64,000 nt of DNA, from the NCBI GenBank assembly GCA_002270565.1, contig NQMI01000082.1, positions 62,001 through 126,000 of the forward strand. Reading direction: 5' to 3'. The position numbers and the translations under genes were made by a program. The notes beneath the pieces are model-generated. The model had not been told where the DNA came from. It worked only from the letters and a program-made list of their open reading frames with translations, and searched no databases. Shown one piece after another: positions 23,151 through 35,950 of this stretch. Origin of the DNA: Stenocarpella maydis. Lineage: Eukaryota > Ascomycota > Sordariomycetes > Diaporthales > Diaporthaceae. Every line of letters starts with the position of its first letter. Positions within the stretch are counted from its first letter, which is position 1.

Positions 23151-26100
23151 TTGGCCAGATTCTTGTCAGCCCTGGATCTCGAGGGCCAACGGCAAACGGC
23201 AAAAGGCAGGAGGCGCGAGAGACAGGCGGCGGTACGAGAGACGTCGGCGTTAGATTAGCAGAGTCGCGCGTGCGAGTCGCGGGGTGATGTCACATGGACC
23301 GGCGCAGCAGAGATGTCAGGTGGTTGGGTCGAGGCGAGCTACGTAGCAAGGGGCCAGATAGCGCGGGCGTCCTGGACCACGGGCAGGGCCTCGTCGCCTG
23401 GCTGGCGCCAGGGCGCGAAAGGTCTAGATAGCTTTGCTTGCCCGCTGTCACGGTAACGGCATCGGTTGATCGATCCAGGGACAAACAAGACCCTGGGCGC
23501 AGGAACGAGTCCCGTGTGGTGCAACTAGTGTGACTCTATGAGATGAAATGAGACAAAAGAGACAAGAAGAGGCAATAGTGCGAGCTAGGCGCTGCTGCAA
23601 TGGTTGCAATATGGGGTGGCAGTGCGGTTGTGCCGGAGTGCCGTTTGTGTGTCCCCGAGATGAGGGATGACGGAGATGAGAGATGAGAGATGACGGGTTG
23701 CTCGGGTGCCCGCACAGAAGTTTTGAATTTTTATGTATGCAATCAAGCCGTGAGGTCCCGAGGGGATCCTCTTCCAGGCAGCAAGGCGGGCTGCCCTCGC
23801 AATGAATGAGGCATGCTGTGCCACTGTCGCCTGCTCTGATACTAGTGTCGTACATGCTAGCATCTGCTACGTCTGTCCATACGAAGCCAAGCTCACCATT
23901 TGGATGTGATGGTTAGAATTGATGAGTATCACGGGCGACTGCTCCCATGGAGTTTTCGACTTCAGACCTTTTCCCACTAGTCATCCTTCCCAGTCTGCTT
24001 GCCCCAGCAACGAGTTTGGCCTGATGGCAACCCGAGACGGACCAGAGTCCGTGACGCGCATGGACGGAAGCTCTTTGTCTCGTGCCAACGGGACCACGAA
24101 GCGAGGTTGCTGGTGTCTGTGGCCGGCGGCACACGAGCAGGCAGGCAGACAAGGGTGACGGCCGTACGGGTCGTAGAAAGGGACCGAGGAAATCCAGTTC
24201 CAGGTACAGACAGACGGGTATCAGGTATTGTTGGTGGTATGGATCGATGATGGGTCATCTCACCTGCCTGTTTCAAAGAGGTCATCCCATTCCGCTGGAG
24301 ATTTGTTGTCCCACCGGCCGGGGATCAGGTTACACGCAGACAGACATTTTACGTCCTCGTGAGCCGTACAAAAAAAAAGAAACCTGGCACACGATATTAG
24401 GTTTGTGCTCGCTGGCGTTAGGTCCGTCAACTCGAGATTCCTGTTGGGGATCGCCGGCCCATTTCCTCCGAGGGATCCGGAATGACAGTGGCGAGAATCG
24501 GCAGACGGCTCGGTCATGTCTGGCCTGTCAGGCTTGTTCACCACACAGTGATAGCCGAGGAAGGCGCGGGAGCCTGGGCGATTTGTATATTCCCTGCTCG
24601 TGTTTGATAGTGATCACCGGTATGGAGAGTAGTCTAGTGTATTCTGGTCCAGGATGTTCCGACATGTTCGAGCAGTTCAAGGTAGGCTCTGGTAGCCTGG
24701 CGCCCCGGCCCCCTCGAGGTTCCTGGGCTGGACTGCCAGGGCTGCGTAGTAAATAGAAGCCGAATTAAAAAAAAAAATTACGATGAAACAACCGTTCAGA
24801 ATTGCATGGAACACACTGACCACCAGGCACGCGTCTCCTGCGCACCCTGCACGCGTCGCACTGGCATCCTAGCTCCTCTGGAGCCGGCCATGATTGGCCG
24901 ACCAGAGCTTTACCCCGGGACCCGCCCGCCCTCTGGGGGCGCCCGGGCCACTTGCGACAAACCAAAGGGTCCTGGAGGGACAGCCTCGTAAGAAAAGACT
25001 GGTACTGGCTAGCGAGAGGGTGGTGGGCCGGACGGAGCTTCCTCCCTGTGGCTCGTCAAGCTGGAACCTGCTGCACCGCGGCTGGGGAGCCAAAGGCCTG
25101 CGAGCCCACCACGGAGGCGCAGCTCGGGCCACCTGGGCCTCTGTGCTCCCTCGCGCTACCCTGTCCCAGCCTCTCGACGCTCCTCTTTTCACCACCCACC
25201 AGCCGCGTCCTGCATGGCCCGTCCATGCCCACCCCCCCTGACCCCCTGCCCGGTCCCACATCTGCCTTGCCTGCAGGTTCAGGTTCAGGTTCAGGTTCAG
25301 GTTTTTCTCCACTCGACCCGACGTACTTCTGTTCTAGTGTCACCATCACCACCACCACCACCACCACCACCGCCCCCCCGCCGTCTCTCTCCTCTCACTA
25401 CTGATTTTTCAATCTGGCCCCCCCCCCAATTCAGCGTTGCCCATAGCCCCGACATCCCCCATACGCTCACTCACTTTCTCACGCTGCTTCTGGACATAGG
25501 AGTCACTTATTCTTCAGACGACTTCCATTTGTTTACCTGGCGACCGACTGGACCGGACTGGACTGGATTACGCTGCCCAAAACGCACCTGACAACCAACC
25601 CCCAGCTGGAAATAAACCCACTCCCTGGCCCTCGAGTCCCAGTGCACATCAAAACTGCTCCACCTGGCTGGTGTCCTCCGTCGAATATCTCACGCATCAA
25701 TCCGTCGTATCTATCCACTTGTTTCCCAGCCAGCCGCGGCCCCTCCACCGAACTGTCGTGCATCACGCAACCTTTCCTTTGACTTCCCACTCTCCACCCA
25801 CACCCCCAAGGCTCAGATCCAGGGGCCCGACTGCCATTTCTCGTGCATTCAGTCATAGACGGACATCAGGTCCAACCTCGCCTCTTTCACCACCTTCCGC
25901 ACAGTCGTCACCCTCAAGCGCCGCCCATATCCACAATCGCCCATCACGGACCGGCTGATCGCATCTGGACGCTGCATCATCCCGAGCCTTCGCCCCCCGA
26001 AAGCATGTTCTGAGGGCACGCGAATTGCCGCTATTCATGATCATGCTCTGTGACCAATCTACTCGTGTCCAACCTCGCCAGACTTCACTGTGCTCCCTCC

Positions 26101-26180
26101 AGTGACGTCCACCACAGATTATCTATCTCTGTATCCTTCGCATTCACCACCTATGAAGGCTGCTCAGGCATACTGTCACC
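23151..26180. other. Long spacer between XRCC4 and byr4
   Basis: About 3 kb between divergent genes with no convincing coding region. The right ~1 kb is C/T-rich and looks like a long byr4 leader. It carries a five-copy hexamer (CAGGTT, 25275-25304) and an (ACC)n run (25346-25372). A 225-codon frame at 24082-24756 lacks protein-like features. Confidence 0.45.
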
Positions 26181-29100
26181 ATGGAGACGTTAAGGCTCAA
26201 ACCGCGGAGACCGGTCGAGGACGATGTTGAAAACTGGGACGATGACGACTTTGTAATTGATGGCGACGATCTGGCCCTTCGAAATCCTTCCGCCATGGGC
26301 AGTGCGCACCCGCATCGACGGGACAGCCTGTCGTCACATGTCTCCATGCGGTCGGAGCTAGAGTCGGTCCACGGGGAGGACGAGAGGGTGGTCCACCTAC
26401 CCGGCGAGGATGAGAAGTCTACCTCGCATGCCATCGCCATCGCCGCAACAGCTGGCATACCAATACCGAGCAACGTGCCATCCACCGCCCTGGCTGGCAC
26501 TATTAAGAGACTCGGCAGCCGCAAAGTAAGGAGGATATTGCACGAGGACTGGGGAGACGACCTTGAGTTGCCCGATAGTGGCGAGGTCCTGCGCATCAAG
26601 GCCCAGGATCCCAACAAATTCCCCCAGGCCCTGAGACAGGTCAGCCTGTCACAACCGAGCCCATCCAAGCCGCTCAGCTCGCCACCGGTGCTGCAGCAAC
26701 CAGCACAGCCCAGCAGGACACCCGTACAAACCCTTGGCCCGCCCATTAATCTGGAAAGGTTTAGAGACAGAGACGACTACTTCGGAGACGGATGTGAGAC
26801 GATCAAGGTGTCTAAGACACGCCAGCTCGTCAAGCCGGCAGTGCCAAGGGCATCAGCGAAGATGCCTGAACGACGCCGCCCCGCGGATAACGATTACGAG
26901 CAGGACCTGGAGTTACCCTCGGACGGGACATTGAAGCTGTCATCCCGCCGCGACATACCAAAGACCCCGGTTAGCGCTCACGACGATTTCGACTGGGGAG
27001 AAGGGAGTCTTGGGACCCGTTTCGGGGGCACGAGGAGAGATGGACGGTCCAACCGGAGTTCTTCTGCCTCGGCATTTAGCCCGAGCATCTCGAGTTCCAT
27101 CACGGCAGAGAGCGAGGACGAGGCACAGCTTGATGGGATCGAGCTTCCCCATGGGCCGCTGGATCTGAAGGAAAGGCTGCGGAGGAAGCGCCAGAACCGC
27201 TCGCCAGAGCGCACCATTGAAGAGGAGCCCGCAGCTCCGCCAAGGTCTGTACCACAGCCCGATGCCGAGACCACGAACTTCTTCTTCGGTCTGAACGTGG
27301 GTGACGGTTCCGTCTTCGACTCCGGGAAGCTCAAGCTCCACTCCAATGTCAAGATCAAGTCCGCGCGGCCAACGAGTCCCGTGCGCCCAAAGACAGCCGT
27401 GTCTCTGACCTTCACGAATAAGCCTGCACAGGCGACATCGCGTCTACCGCGGCCGAGTAGCAGCCACCATGAGAGGTCGCATACTCAGTCGTCTCTAGAA
27501 CCTGTCTCGGAGGAGAGCGGCGGAACGATTGTCTCACGCCCGACAAGGAGGTCCCAGTCCCGGCTCGGTCACATGTCGCAGTCCTCTCAGTCATCCACCG
27601 CGAGCGGCACCACTCCCGGCACTCCCTCCGCCTCGAGCTTGTCCGGGCCCACGACCCCCCAGAAGAGACAAGTCGGCCAGAAGAGCTCAACCGTCTCCCT
27701 TCGAAACGAGCCGACCACTACCAATGCACAGCTGCTACGGCTCAAGCGGTCGCTGCCGGCCATGAAGGCCCCAGGGTCCCCAGCAAGGCCGATGACCGTA
27801 AGAGGCACTGAGCGCCCGCCTTCAAGGACGGAACCGACTTCCCGGCCTACGCCTGGCATCAGGTCCAAGACCCCGGTCGACAAATCCCGTCATTCGTTCG
27901 GAGAGAACTCTTCAGCGCAGGCGAGGAAGCCGTTCCTGCCCCCAGGAAGCTCAGGCTTGCAGTCGCACAATGCCAACGCCAGGAGATCGCTGCGCCGCCA
28001 TGATTCAGACCTCTCGAATGAGCAACGGCCCACCTCACGCACCGTGTCGCGGTCGACCGTGAGATCGCCCAGTCCCGTCAAGCGGGATCGGAAGCTCGAG
28101 ACACTCGTCCGTGCAGCAGCGCGGCAGCCGCTGAGTTTGCCCAAACGCCCCAGGCATTTCGGAGATGGTCACGAACTCGACGCGTTTGACGACTTGCCGA
28201 CCTCCGCAAAGACGGAGTCCGAATTTGTCAAGCAGCCCAAGTATGCCAACCAGCAGTACCCAACACAGTTCCGGAACAAGGTTATGCAGCATTTGTTGCC
28301 GGGGAGGACAAACTCCCCTGCACCGTCCTCGCCCCACTCGCCTGCAAGGTCCGACTACCAGCCCCGTTTCGCACGTGACACGGCGTCGAGCAGGATCGCC
28401 AGAGAGACAAATCTTGCGCATCGAGTTCCCTCGGGTCCGCTCGCTCCTCTAACGTCGCAACGCGTTGCACAGCTTTCCACGAGGGGCAACCTGCATCAGC
28501 CACAGCCCAGCGTCAAGCCAAAGAGGGTCACTAAGAGGCAACCCCAGCTCAAGCCACACCTCATTGCCAACCTCAATTCCAACAACGAGTCAAAAAGTAG
28601 GTCCGACCCATGCACGCAACCCGTTGCACATGTGCTAACGCTGCACAGTGGTCAATGGCATGTTTTACAACCCCGAGACTTATCAATGGGAGGGCAATGA
28701 CAACGTGCTAAACTCTTTTGACGTACCTGCATCGTCGCCATCGACGGCCTCGGTGCCTCCCTTCTCAGCCCGGGAGAAGGAGAATGCCACGCCCCGACCT
28801 GCACTTATCACTAATATCAGTACCACAAAGGGGGTGCAGGTCGTCGGAGGCATGGTCTTTGACCCCCAGAACATGTGCTGGCTCAAGCTCGGGCCGCAGT
28901 CAACCCAGTCGGAGATCAACGACCCTCTCGAGGGCTTCAATGCCATTGATGACGAGGATGATGTGTTTAAGGACATACCTGATCTTGACGACAATACCGC
29001 CGACACAACCGAGACTGGCCGCGTGAGCGAAGTCAAGGATGACTGGCTTGTCGGCGAAGAGTTTGACGTTGGCCCTGAGTTTGTCAGGAGGCAGCGCGAA

Positions 29101-29214
29101 GAAGAGGAAAGATGGCGGAAGAAGTGTGAAAGGTGGCTCGGTCTAGGTAACCGGGATCGCGAGGCCTGGCGATGGACCATTCGTGGTGTGATCACCGAGG
29201 CCACCGAGCGGTAA
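26181..29214 (+). CDS. byr4: Byr4/Bfa1-type component of the SIN/MEN two-component GTPase-activating protein
   Basis: Scaffold that with Cdc16 (Bub2) forms the GAP for the Spg1/Tem1 GTPase, restraining the septation network at the spindle pole body. Two exons: 26181-28596 and 28649-29214 (52-bp intron with a GCTAAC branch site), total 993 residues. The N terminus has the signature acidic Trp motif (VENWDDDDFVIDGDDL), repeated in weaker form (LHEDWGDDLELPD; DDFDWGEGSLG). The centre is Ser/Pro/Arg-rich and disordered, with many SP/TP sites suitable for CDK or Polo-type kinases. The C-terminal block spans the intron (KMVNGMFYNPETYQWEGN) and continues to ...WRWTIRGVITEATER, the conserved Byr4 end. 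The ATG has a good context (CACCATGG). Known for the family: GAP activity needs both subunits. Confidence 0.92.
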
Positions 29215-30343
29215 TGGCTCACCGCCATTTCACTTGACCTGGCTTGATTAGGCGGTCGGCGTTAGAAGGGTCATCATTTCTATGATCTTCACTTTTCTGC
29301 TTCTACCACCTGTTTTGTTTTACCATGTTTAGAACGTTTTATTGTTTTCATGACGACTTGTATAACGAACGACGCAAAGACAAAAGTTTACGGAAACGAC
29401 CCGAGCCGGAGGCGGCCGGCCGGCTTATGAACCAAAAGAAGGGTAATGGGGCCCGACTCGCCCAGCGGCGGACGACAGGACACTCCACGGAGTGACGTAC
29501 AGGGGTTCAACGTCATGTTACACCAGATTCGGTGGGCAGGTGATCTGGATACCACGGTTAATGGGATTGCCGACTGTTTTCAGGGGCCGACTTGAACACA
29601 CGGGATGGTCATGGTCTCCAGGGGGCCTCATATCATGTTAACGATGGATGGGATGGGTTTTGACTCAAGAATCGAAACTTACGACGGAACGAGCATGACC
29701 AGAGATATCATTGATGACAATTAACGATGGGCATTTGTTTTCAGTACTTGTTTCTGTCACTTATGCAATTCTTGCGTGCCGTGTGGGCTGTGCTTTATAT
29801 ATATATATAGTATTGCGTGGATGAGCCATATCCACCAGATAAAGGAGGAAATGGAAGATCATAAAACCCAAGAAAACCAAACCGGCCGACTCGAGGTGCT
29901 GGAGCTGTGAGCGGATCGAGAAATACGGTCAAAATTGGGGTTGGTTCCCCAGGACGTTGTTACGTTGTTGATGGTGCTCAAGGGAGGGGCAACGATGGTC
30001 CAAGATGAGATAGTAACAGACAAGAGGGGACTGGGTTGCGGACTAGAGCCAGAGGAGGCGGGTACTGAATTATATAGCCTATATTATCACAAGGGGAATT
30101 GACAAAGACGAAATTAATCCGAGGCTTTTTTTGTGCATCTCATACAAAAAGACGACGACCGTAGCAATCACGGTTTAATAAGGCTTGCTCAGCTTTTCTT
30201 TCCCCTGTTTTACCCGGACCATAATGATTTTGGCAGATACCAGCCAGCCATCACCGAATTCCCAACCTAATTCTTATACAGCCTGTGTATTACTACCGAC
30301 TGCTGCTCAGAGTCGATAGGAGGGAGCCTCATCAATCCCGTCC
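29215..30343. other. Spacer between byr4 and NOP2
   Basis: About 1.1 kb between convergent genes; only 3' flanking sequence is expected. It contains a (TA)n run near 29797-29809 and no open frame of note. Confidence 0.45.
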
Positions 30344-32535
30344 CTATTTGGACGCCTTTTTGGAATTGGACCTTGTCTTGGTCTTGGTTGAGGCGGGAGC
30401 AGCAGGAGCAGTCTCAGCGTCGGCGCCGGCATCAGCATCAGCGCCAACATCGTTCTTCTTTTTGCTCTTGTTCTTGTTCTTGTCGAGTGCCTTGGGGTCG
30501 ATGCCCCTCCTCCTCATGGCGTTCCTCCTGCCGCGTTCCATGATCTTCTGGTCCTCGGCCTCGTCGAAGCCGCCAAAGTCATCATCCACCACTCCCTCGT
30601 CGTGGCCGATGGGCGTCTTGTCAATGACCTCCTCGTCCTCCTCGTGCTGCTGCTTCTGCTGCTTGCCGCCGTTGGCCCTCTCCTTGGCGCTGCCGCTGCG
30701 GTCTGCAAGAACGGCATTCACCGGGGTGGGGCCGATCTTTTTGAACTTTGCGACGAAGAAGCCGTCCACGTTGTAGGTGTGCGGGTAGTAGCGACGAGAG
30801 AGCTTTAGAGAGGGGTGGAACGTCTTGCCACGGTACGACACGAAGCCCTCGTTCCCGAACGGCAGGTTTGTGTCGACGAGCTTGACGTTGGGGCGTTTGG
30901 CCAGGGCGTAGGCAACAACTTGCTCGTTCTCCTCCACCGAAACGGAACTGCGATGGTACTCAGGTCAGTCTCAAGAGAATGAATCTAGGATGGGTCAACT
31001 GTTCCCAGTTGTGTGTTCGGGGCCTACCATGTGGAATAGACAATATAACCGCCCGTCTTGCTGTGGTGGTTCACCGAATCGATGGCAGCCAGCAGCAGCT
31101 GCTTCTGGGTGTGAGGGATGGCCATGAAGTCCTTCTCCGTCTTGTTGGTCTTGACGCTGGGATCCTTGGCAATGACACCCGTGCCAGTGCAGGGTGCATC
31201 GAGCAGGACGCGGTCAAAACCGCCGATAGGTTTTGGGAATTCTCTCGCGTCGTAATTGCAGACGACCACGTTTCTGCAGCCGAGGCGGTGGATGTTTCCA
31301 ATTAGACCCTTGGCACGGGACTTGCTCATATCGTTCGCAAAGATACATCCCGTGTTGCGCATCAGCGCCGCCATGTGTGTCGTTTTACCACCGGGCGCAG
31401 CCGACATGTCGAGCACACGCTCGTTCTCCTGTGGCGCGAGCGCCATAACAGGGAGGAAAGAGGACGCCGCCTGGATGATGTAGTGGCCCGCAAGGTACTC
31501 TGGTGTTGCTCCGAGCGGCACATTGCTCTCGAAGATTTGCAGGCCGACCTTGGACCATTTTCCAACGGGCTCAAGGGTGACGCCGCGGTTGATGAGAGCG
31601 CTCGCGAGATCCCTTCGGTTCGTCCTCAGGGTGTTTGTCCTGATGACCATTGGCCGGGCGCTCTCGTTGGCCTCGAAGAAGTCGAATGCCTCTGAGGGGC
31701 TGAAGAGGTGGTACAGCTTCTCGGCCATGTATTCTGAGTAGCCATAGTAGGCGCAGATATCCTTGATGAGTTGTGTCGTGTATTCAGCCCTTGACCGTCC
31801 TTCCTCGGCCAGTTTTGCGAAGTCCTCGAGTGCGCGGATGTTCTCCGTTATCCTGTTCCTCAGAAGCTGCAGGTCGGGTGCCAGTAGGGCCTTCTTCCCC
31901 GCGTCGGATCCCTCTTTGCCCTCTTCATCGAGCACCTTCAGCGGGTCTCCACTTATGTTCGTCTGCAGCGCAGCCTCCTCCAGCTCTGCTTGTGCCTCGG
32001 CTGCTTCCTCTTCCATCTGCCTGTCGAGCTTCCTCGACAAGCCCTCGATGTTGGCAGCTGTCAGTTTCTCCTCCGCGTCCGAATCCCCCTCGTCCTCAGA
32101 GAAGACGAACTCTTCTCTTCTTGTGTCATTGTCGGAGTCGTACACCGAGTCGCCCGAGTCAGACCCCAGAAAATCGTCTCCCAGCTTTGCAGAGTCCTGG
32201 TCGTCCGAGTCTGGCAGATCCTTTCCTTCCGGATCCGAATCGCCAAACTCGTTGTCGATCTCGATGTCTGAGTATCCCTCAGGTTCGGGCACAGCAGCCT
32301 CCCTTGTCCTGGAGGATTGCCCATTGGCCCCCTTGCCCTTGGTTGGTTTGGAGCCGTTCTGTTGCCTGGCAGATGCCTTCGCAGCCGGGGCGGCTTTGTT
32401 CGTCCTTCTCTTCTTGGGCGGGGCTTCCTCCGGAGTGTCGACTGGGAGACCCTTCTTGCGCTTCAGCTTGGCGAAATGTTCTTCGGACAGGCGCTCAGGA
32501 GGGCCCTGCTTCTTCATGCGGCGGCCTGTTCCCAT
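30344..32535 (-). CDS. NOP2: Nop2, 25S rRNA (cytosine-C5)-methyltransferase
   Basis: Nucleolar SAM-dependent m5C methyltransferase needed for large-subunit biogenesis. Two exons: 31028-32535 and 30344-30947, with an 80-bp intron, total 703 residues. The start at 32535 (MGTGRRMKKQGPPERLSEEH) matches the family; an in-frame ATG lies 11 codons upstream. The N-terminal third is basic then acidic and disordered (EDEGDSDAEEK). The catalytic domain carries the SAM motif LDMSAAPGGKTTH, motif IV DAPCTGTG and motif VI YSTCSVSVEEN. The codon of the motif VI Cys, the expected nucleophile, is split by the intron (TG|T). The C-terminal tail is Lys-rich with Ala/Asp repeats (GADADAGADAETAPA). Divergent from GET5 over 363 bp. 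Confidence 0.96.
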
Positions 32536-32898
32536 CTTGAGTTTGAATACCGTGTGTATCCGAGGCACGAACAGGAATGAAGGGTATAAACGGGTTGCAG
32601 GATGGGTCGCAGATGTTTGCTAGGCCGCGAGCCCCAAAAAGTTTCTGGGAGGGAAGGGACCTAAAAATTTAGGCTTATCTTATCTCATTCTTGCAAGGAA
32701 GGCAAGCAGCATTCCGGCCAAGGACCGCCCTCCCAAACCCGTGGTGGGGCTACAACGGGCGCCTACGTAACGACGGCTGCTTGGCTTTGGTCCAGCTCAA
32801 CCGGCCTCGTACACCTCAGACCAAGCTGCATATCACCGTCTCGCCTCTCGCACGGCCATTCTTAACCTGGTCCTTATCACCTACAGCCCAGATTCACC
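32536..32898. promoter_or_regulatory. Divergent promoter region of NOP2 and GET5
   Basis: These 363 bp separate two outward-facing start codons and must hold both promoters. The GET5 side is C/T-rich. No specific factor site is assigned. Confidence 0.5.
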
Positions 32899-33624
32899 AT
32901 GACAGAGGTCACATTCGCCAAATCTTTCCTGGCAACGCTGGACTCGCGTCCGCAGAAGCTGTCAGCCGACCATGTCGAGGACCCAAAGAGCTACCCGGCG
33001 CGGCCACCTGTACGCTCTCTCCACGCCCTTCCTCCCAAAGAGAATGCCTGACATGTCACGTCACCATGAGGCCCCTGCCCGAAGCTGACAATGCCCATGT
33101 AGTACATCCTGCCCCGGATGCCAAAGCCCATGTCCAAGGTGGTGGCGCTCGCCCCGGGCCAGGAGCGCAGCATAACGGTGCACATCAGGTCGCTGCGCAA
33201 CCCGCCCCTCGACACCAGGCTCAGCTCCCAGCCCCTCAACACCTCCATCCTGGACGTCAAGGCCTCCGTGTCGTCCGAGACCAGCATCCCCGTGGACAAG
33301 ATCAAGATCCTGCACAAGAAGAAGCCCGTCGCCGACAGCAAGGTGCTCAAGGACCTGCTGGGGGAGGACGAGACCAGCGTCGAGTTCTCCGTCATGGTCC
33401 TCGGCGGCGCCGCGGCAGCGCCAGCGACCCCCAAGGCAGGGGAGGACTCAGCAGCAGCCGCCAGTGCGGCCCCGACGGCGCAGGGCACAAGCGGGGAGGC
33501 GGTGCTGCAGACAGACGCGTTCTGGACAGACCTAAGGGGTTTCTTGTCCCAGAGGATACGCGACGAGAAGGTCACCGAGGAGCTATTTGGGAGGTTCCTC
33601 TCGAGCTGGGAGTCAGAGCGGTAG
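32899..33624 (+). CDS. GET5: Get5/Mdy2-type ubiquitin-like protein
   Basis: Part of the Get4-Get5-Sgt2 complex that hands tail-anchored proteins to Get3; cytosolic. Two exons: 32899-33009 and 33103-33624 (93-bp intron, phase 0), total 210 residues, the usual size. Residues 1-50 (MTEVTFAKSFLATLDSRPQK, then PKSYPARPPYILPRMP) match the Get4-binding segment. Residues ~60-128 form the ubiquitin-like fold (ITVHIRSLRNPPLD, IPVDKIKILHKKKPVADSKV, FSVMVLGG). An Ala/Pro linker follows and the C-terminal helix pair (FWTDLRGFLSQRIRDEKVTE) is the expected homodimerisation module. Divergently transcribed with NOP2. Confidence 0.88.
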
Positions 33625-34029
33625 CGGATGCGCATGGAGGCGGTTGTGGAATGCAAGATAGCCACGTAATCTTACACGCGAAATTACATTAACGGCGTCT
33701 CCCCCGTGGGCAGGACACCAATTATGCCCGCCTTCTATTTCTCTCTTGCAAAGGGCTCGCCAGACAATCGCGCATGTGCACTTCAAGATTACAGAGTGGG
33801 CCGCGGAGCATATCTGGAAGAAGCCCGGACATCCGGTTGATTTGCTAGGGTAAAGCAACGCCGACATCGACTACCTAGGATGGCCCCATGGTCTCCATTC
33901 ATTATGGACAAAGACTTGCAAAACTGTCCCTCCCATGCATGATATCTCTCTCCGCGGTCCCTTCTTGTGGTGGGTGCCTCGACTCTATGGACGCGACGCA
34001 AACTTGTGATGGCATTTCAGGAGACTGGC
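33625..34029. other. Spacer between GET5 and cofilin
   Basis: About 400 bp between convergent genes. I see nothing beyond 3' flanking sequence. Confidence 0.4.
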
Positions 34030-34906
34030 TTAGCCGGCCATGCCCTTGCTGACCTTGGCCAGGATCGAGTCGTGCTCGATGTCGTCGGCGTCGTTGGCTT
34101 GGATCTCGACGGCAATGCCGCTCAGGGCGCGCTTCAGGGCGTCCTTGGACGAGGCGTATACCATCTTGGACTGCGCCAGGGTCAGTTGCGGTGTGTCCGA
34201 GGGGCGAGGCTGATATTCCTGTCTTACCTTAATTCCGGCATCATCAGGAGACCAGGCGATGAAGGTCAGCTTGTTCCTACGAGATGGTCAGCACGCGTGG
34301 TCCTCGGACTCTTGTGGTAGTACAGGAGGAGGGGGGGGGGTGGTTTATTGCATAACACGCACCGGTCACCCTCGCCAGACGCGAGGCTGTACTCGAAGTC
34401 GTATACGGCGTACCGGGGACCGATGCCCTCTTGGCCCTATATTTCGAGGCATTGGTTAGTCGCGCGAGCAATAGAGGTCTGGAGGGGGAGCGGGAATCGT
34501 ACGGTCTTGGAGACGGTCTTGGCGTTGATGAGCCTGTTGCGGAACTCCTCCCAGTCCTTGTTGTCGCTCGTGTGCTCGACGACAATCTCCTTAAGGTCGT
34601 CCGACAGCTTGAAGATGATGTACTTGTGCTTCTTGCTGAGCTTGAGGTCGTTCCAGGTGGAGACACACTCCTCGTTGACGGTTGCTCTGCCCAGGTCCTC
34701 CTGTCAGTCTCTATAGCTTCTCTTGCTGGCAGCTGAGCCGTCACTGCCTCGGCCCACCCGTCGCACGCCGAATGGGTCGAGAGGGACAGCTGTGGCATCA
34801 ACCGCGAGATAAGGGGTAGGGGACACCAACCCAGATTGCGACTAGAAAATCAATGGATTAATACGACTTCTGCAGAAGTTTTGTAAAGAAAGGGAAGACT
34901 CACCAT
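34030..34906 (-). CDS. COF1: Cofilin/ADF
   Basis: Actin-depolymerising factor that binds F- and G-actin and speeds filament turnover. Six coding exons: 34904-34906 (only ATG), 34831-34841 (11 nt), 34503-34686, 34363-34436, 34228-34276 and 34030-34170. Together they give 153 residues. The tiny exons spell M-SQSG followed by ATVNEECVSTWNDLKLSKKH, the normal cofilin N terminus with the regulatory Ser. Other family blocks are YIIFKLSDDLKEIVVE, GPRYAVYDFEYSLASGEGDR, NKLTFIAWSPDDAGIK, then SKMVYASSKDALKRALSG. Introns are 62, 144, 66, 86 and 57 bp; the second has a GTTGGT donor, and the 86-bp intron contains an 11-bp or longer poly-C run on the coding strand. All junctions keep frame and family sequence. 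Confidence 0.95.
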
Positions 34907-35892
34907 TGTGACTGTAGTGTGTTGTCCTTTTATCGGCTTAGGGACGATGTGTTGAGCTGCAACTGCTCGACAGGTGGATAGGCTGTCAACGGTGAGGGGT
35001 CGTCAGCAAAGGGGCACCCCAAAGAAGATGACGTGACTCGATGGGGTTGGAGCGTGAGGAGTAGCGGCAGCGCGGGTTGACAAAGGCAAAGGAAGCATAC
35101 CAGCAAAGGGGGCGAGGGGTGTGCTCGGTCAAGCGGTCGAAGGAAGGCTAAGATGGAGGAGGTATTAAAACGGGAGGGTGAACAAGTCCAGAAGAGAGCA
35201 CGGAGCAAGGTAAGGTGGATGAGGAATCGGCGGGCAGAAGTTTCCAAGGTTACCCGGAAGTTGACAGCATTTGGGTCCGTCACCCCCCAATCGCACCCCT
35301 CTCTTCCCTCTCCACCCTCAGGAGCTGGGCTCAGCTGGCTTGTCTCTAGTGGGGCTCAATCAGATTGACGCCTGCGTTGGTTGCGCTAGCGACCGCAGGC
35401 AGTGACCAATCCTTGCCTGTCAACTTCGTGTTTACACTACTTCCCAAGTGCTGAGCACCCCAGAGACGACTGACTCTAAAAACCCACAACATACCTAGGT
35501 ACTTGAGAAAGGCACGAGCTAACTCACAAAGGCCGAGGGGGACGGTCTATACTGCCATGCCTATTATTTGAAGCAGGAGGTCTCTCTCTCTCTTTCTCCC
35601 CCCTCTCTCTGCGGTATCCCAGAGTACAATATCCCAACAGGAGGTCATCACATGCCTGGTCATCTCATGGCATAGAGTCTATAAGTATACTGCACCGTAA
35701 GCAAGCAGATACGGAGATTACCACGGAATACCGTGACTTGTGTGCACACGCGTCCAACTTGGGTGGTACTTGATGCCTAATGCTCAAGTTTTCTGCCTGG
35801 CCCTGCACACAGTAACTAAGTTGCTTTCGGCGCACGCCATGGCCCGAGAGCTTGGTATCCTGGGAATCTGCGCATATACAAAATGTGCCAAT

Positions 35893-35950
<58 letters not shown>

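Noticed and set aside
24082..24756. 224-codon plus-strand frame upstream of byr4
   Set aside because: No protein-like motifs, and it begins inside a C/G-rich spacer; regarded as chance.
31763..32623. 286-codon Ser-rich plus-strand frame
   Set aside because: Antisense shadow of the acidic N-terminal region of NOP2.
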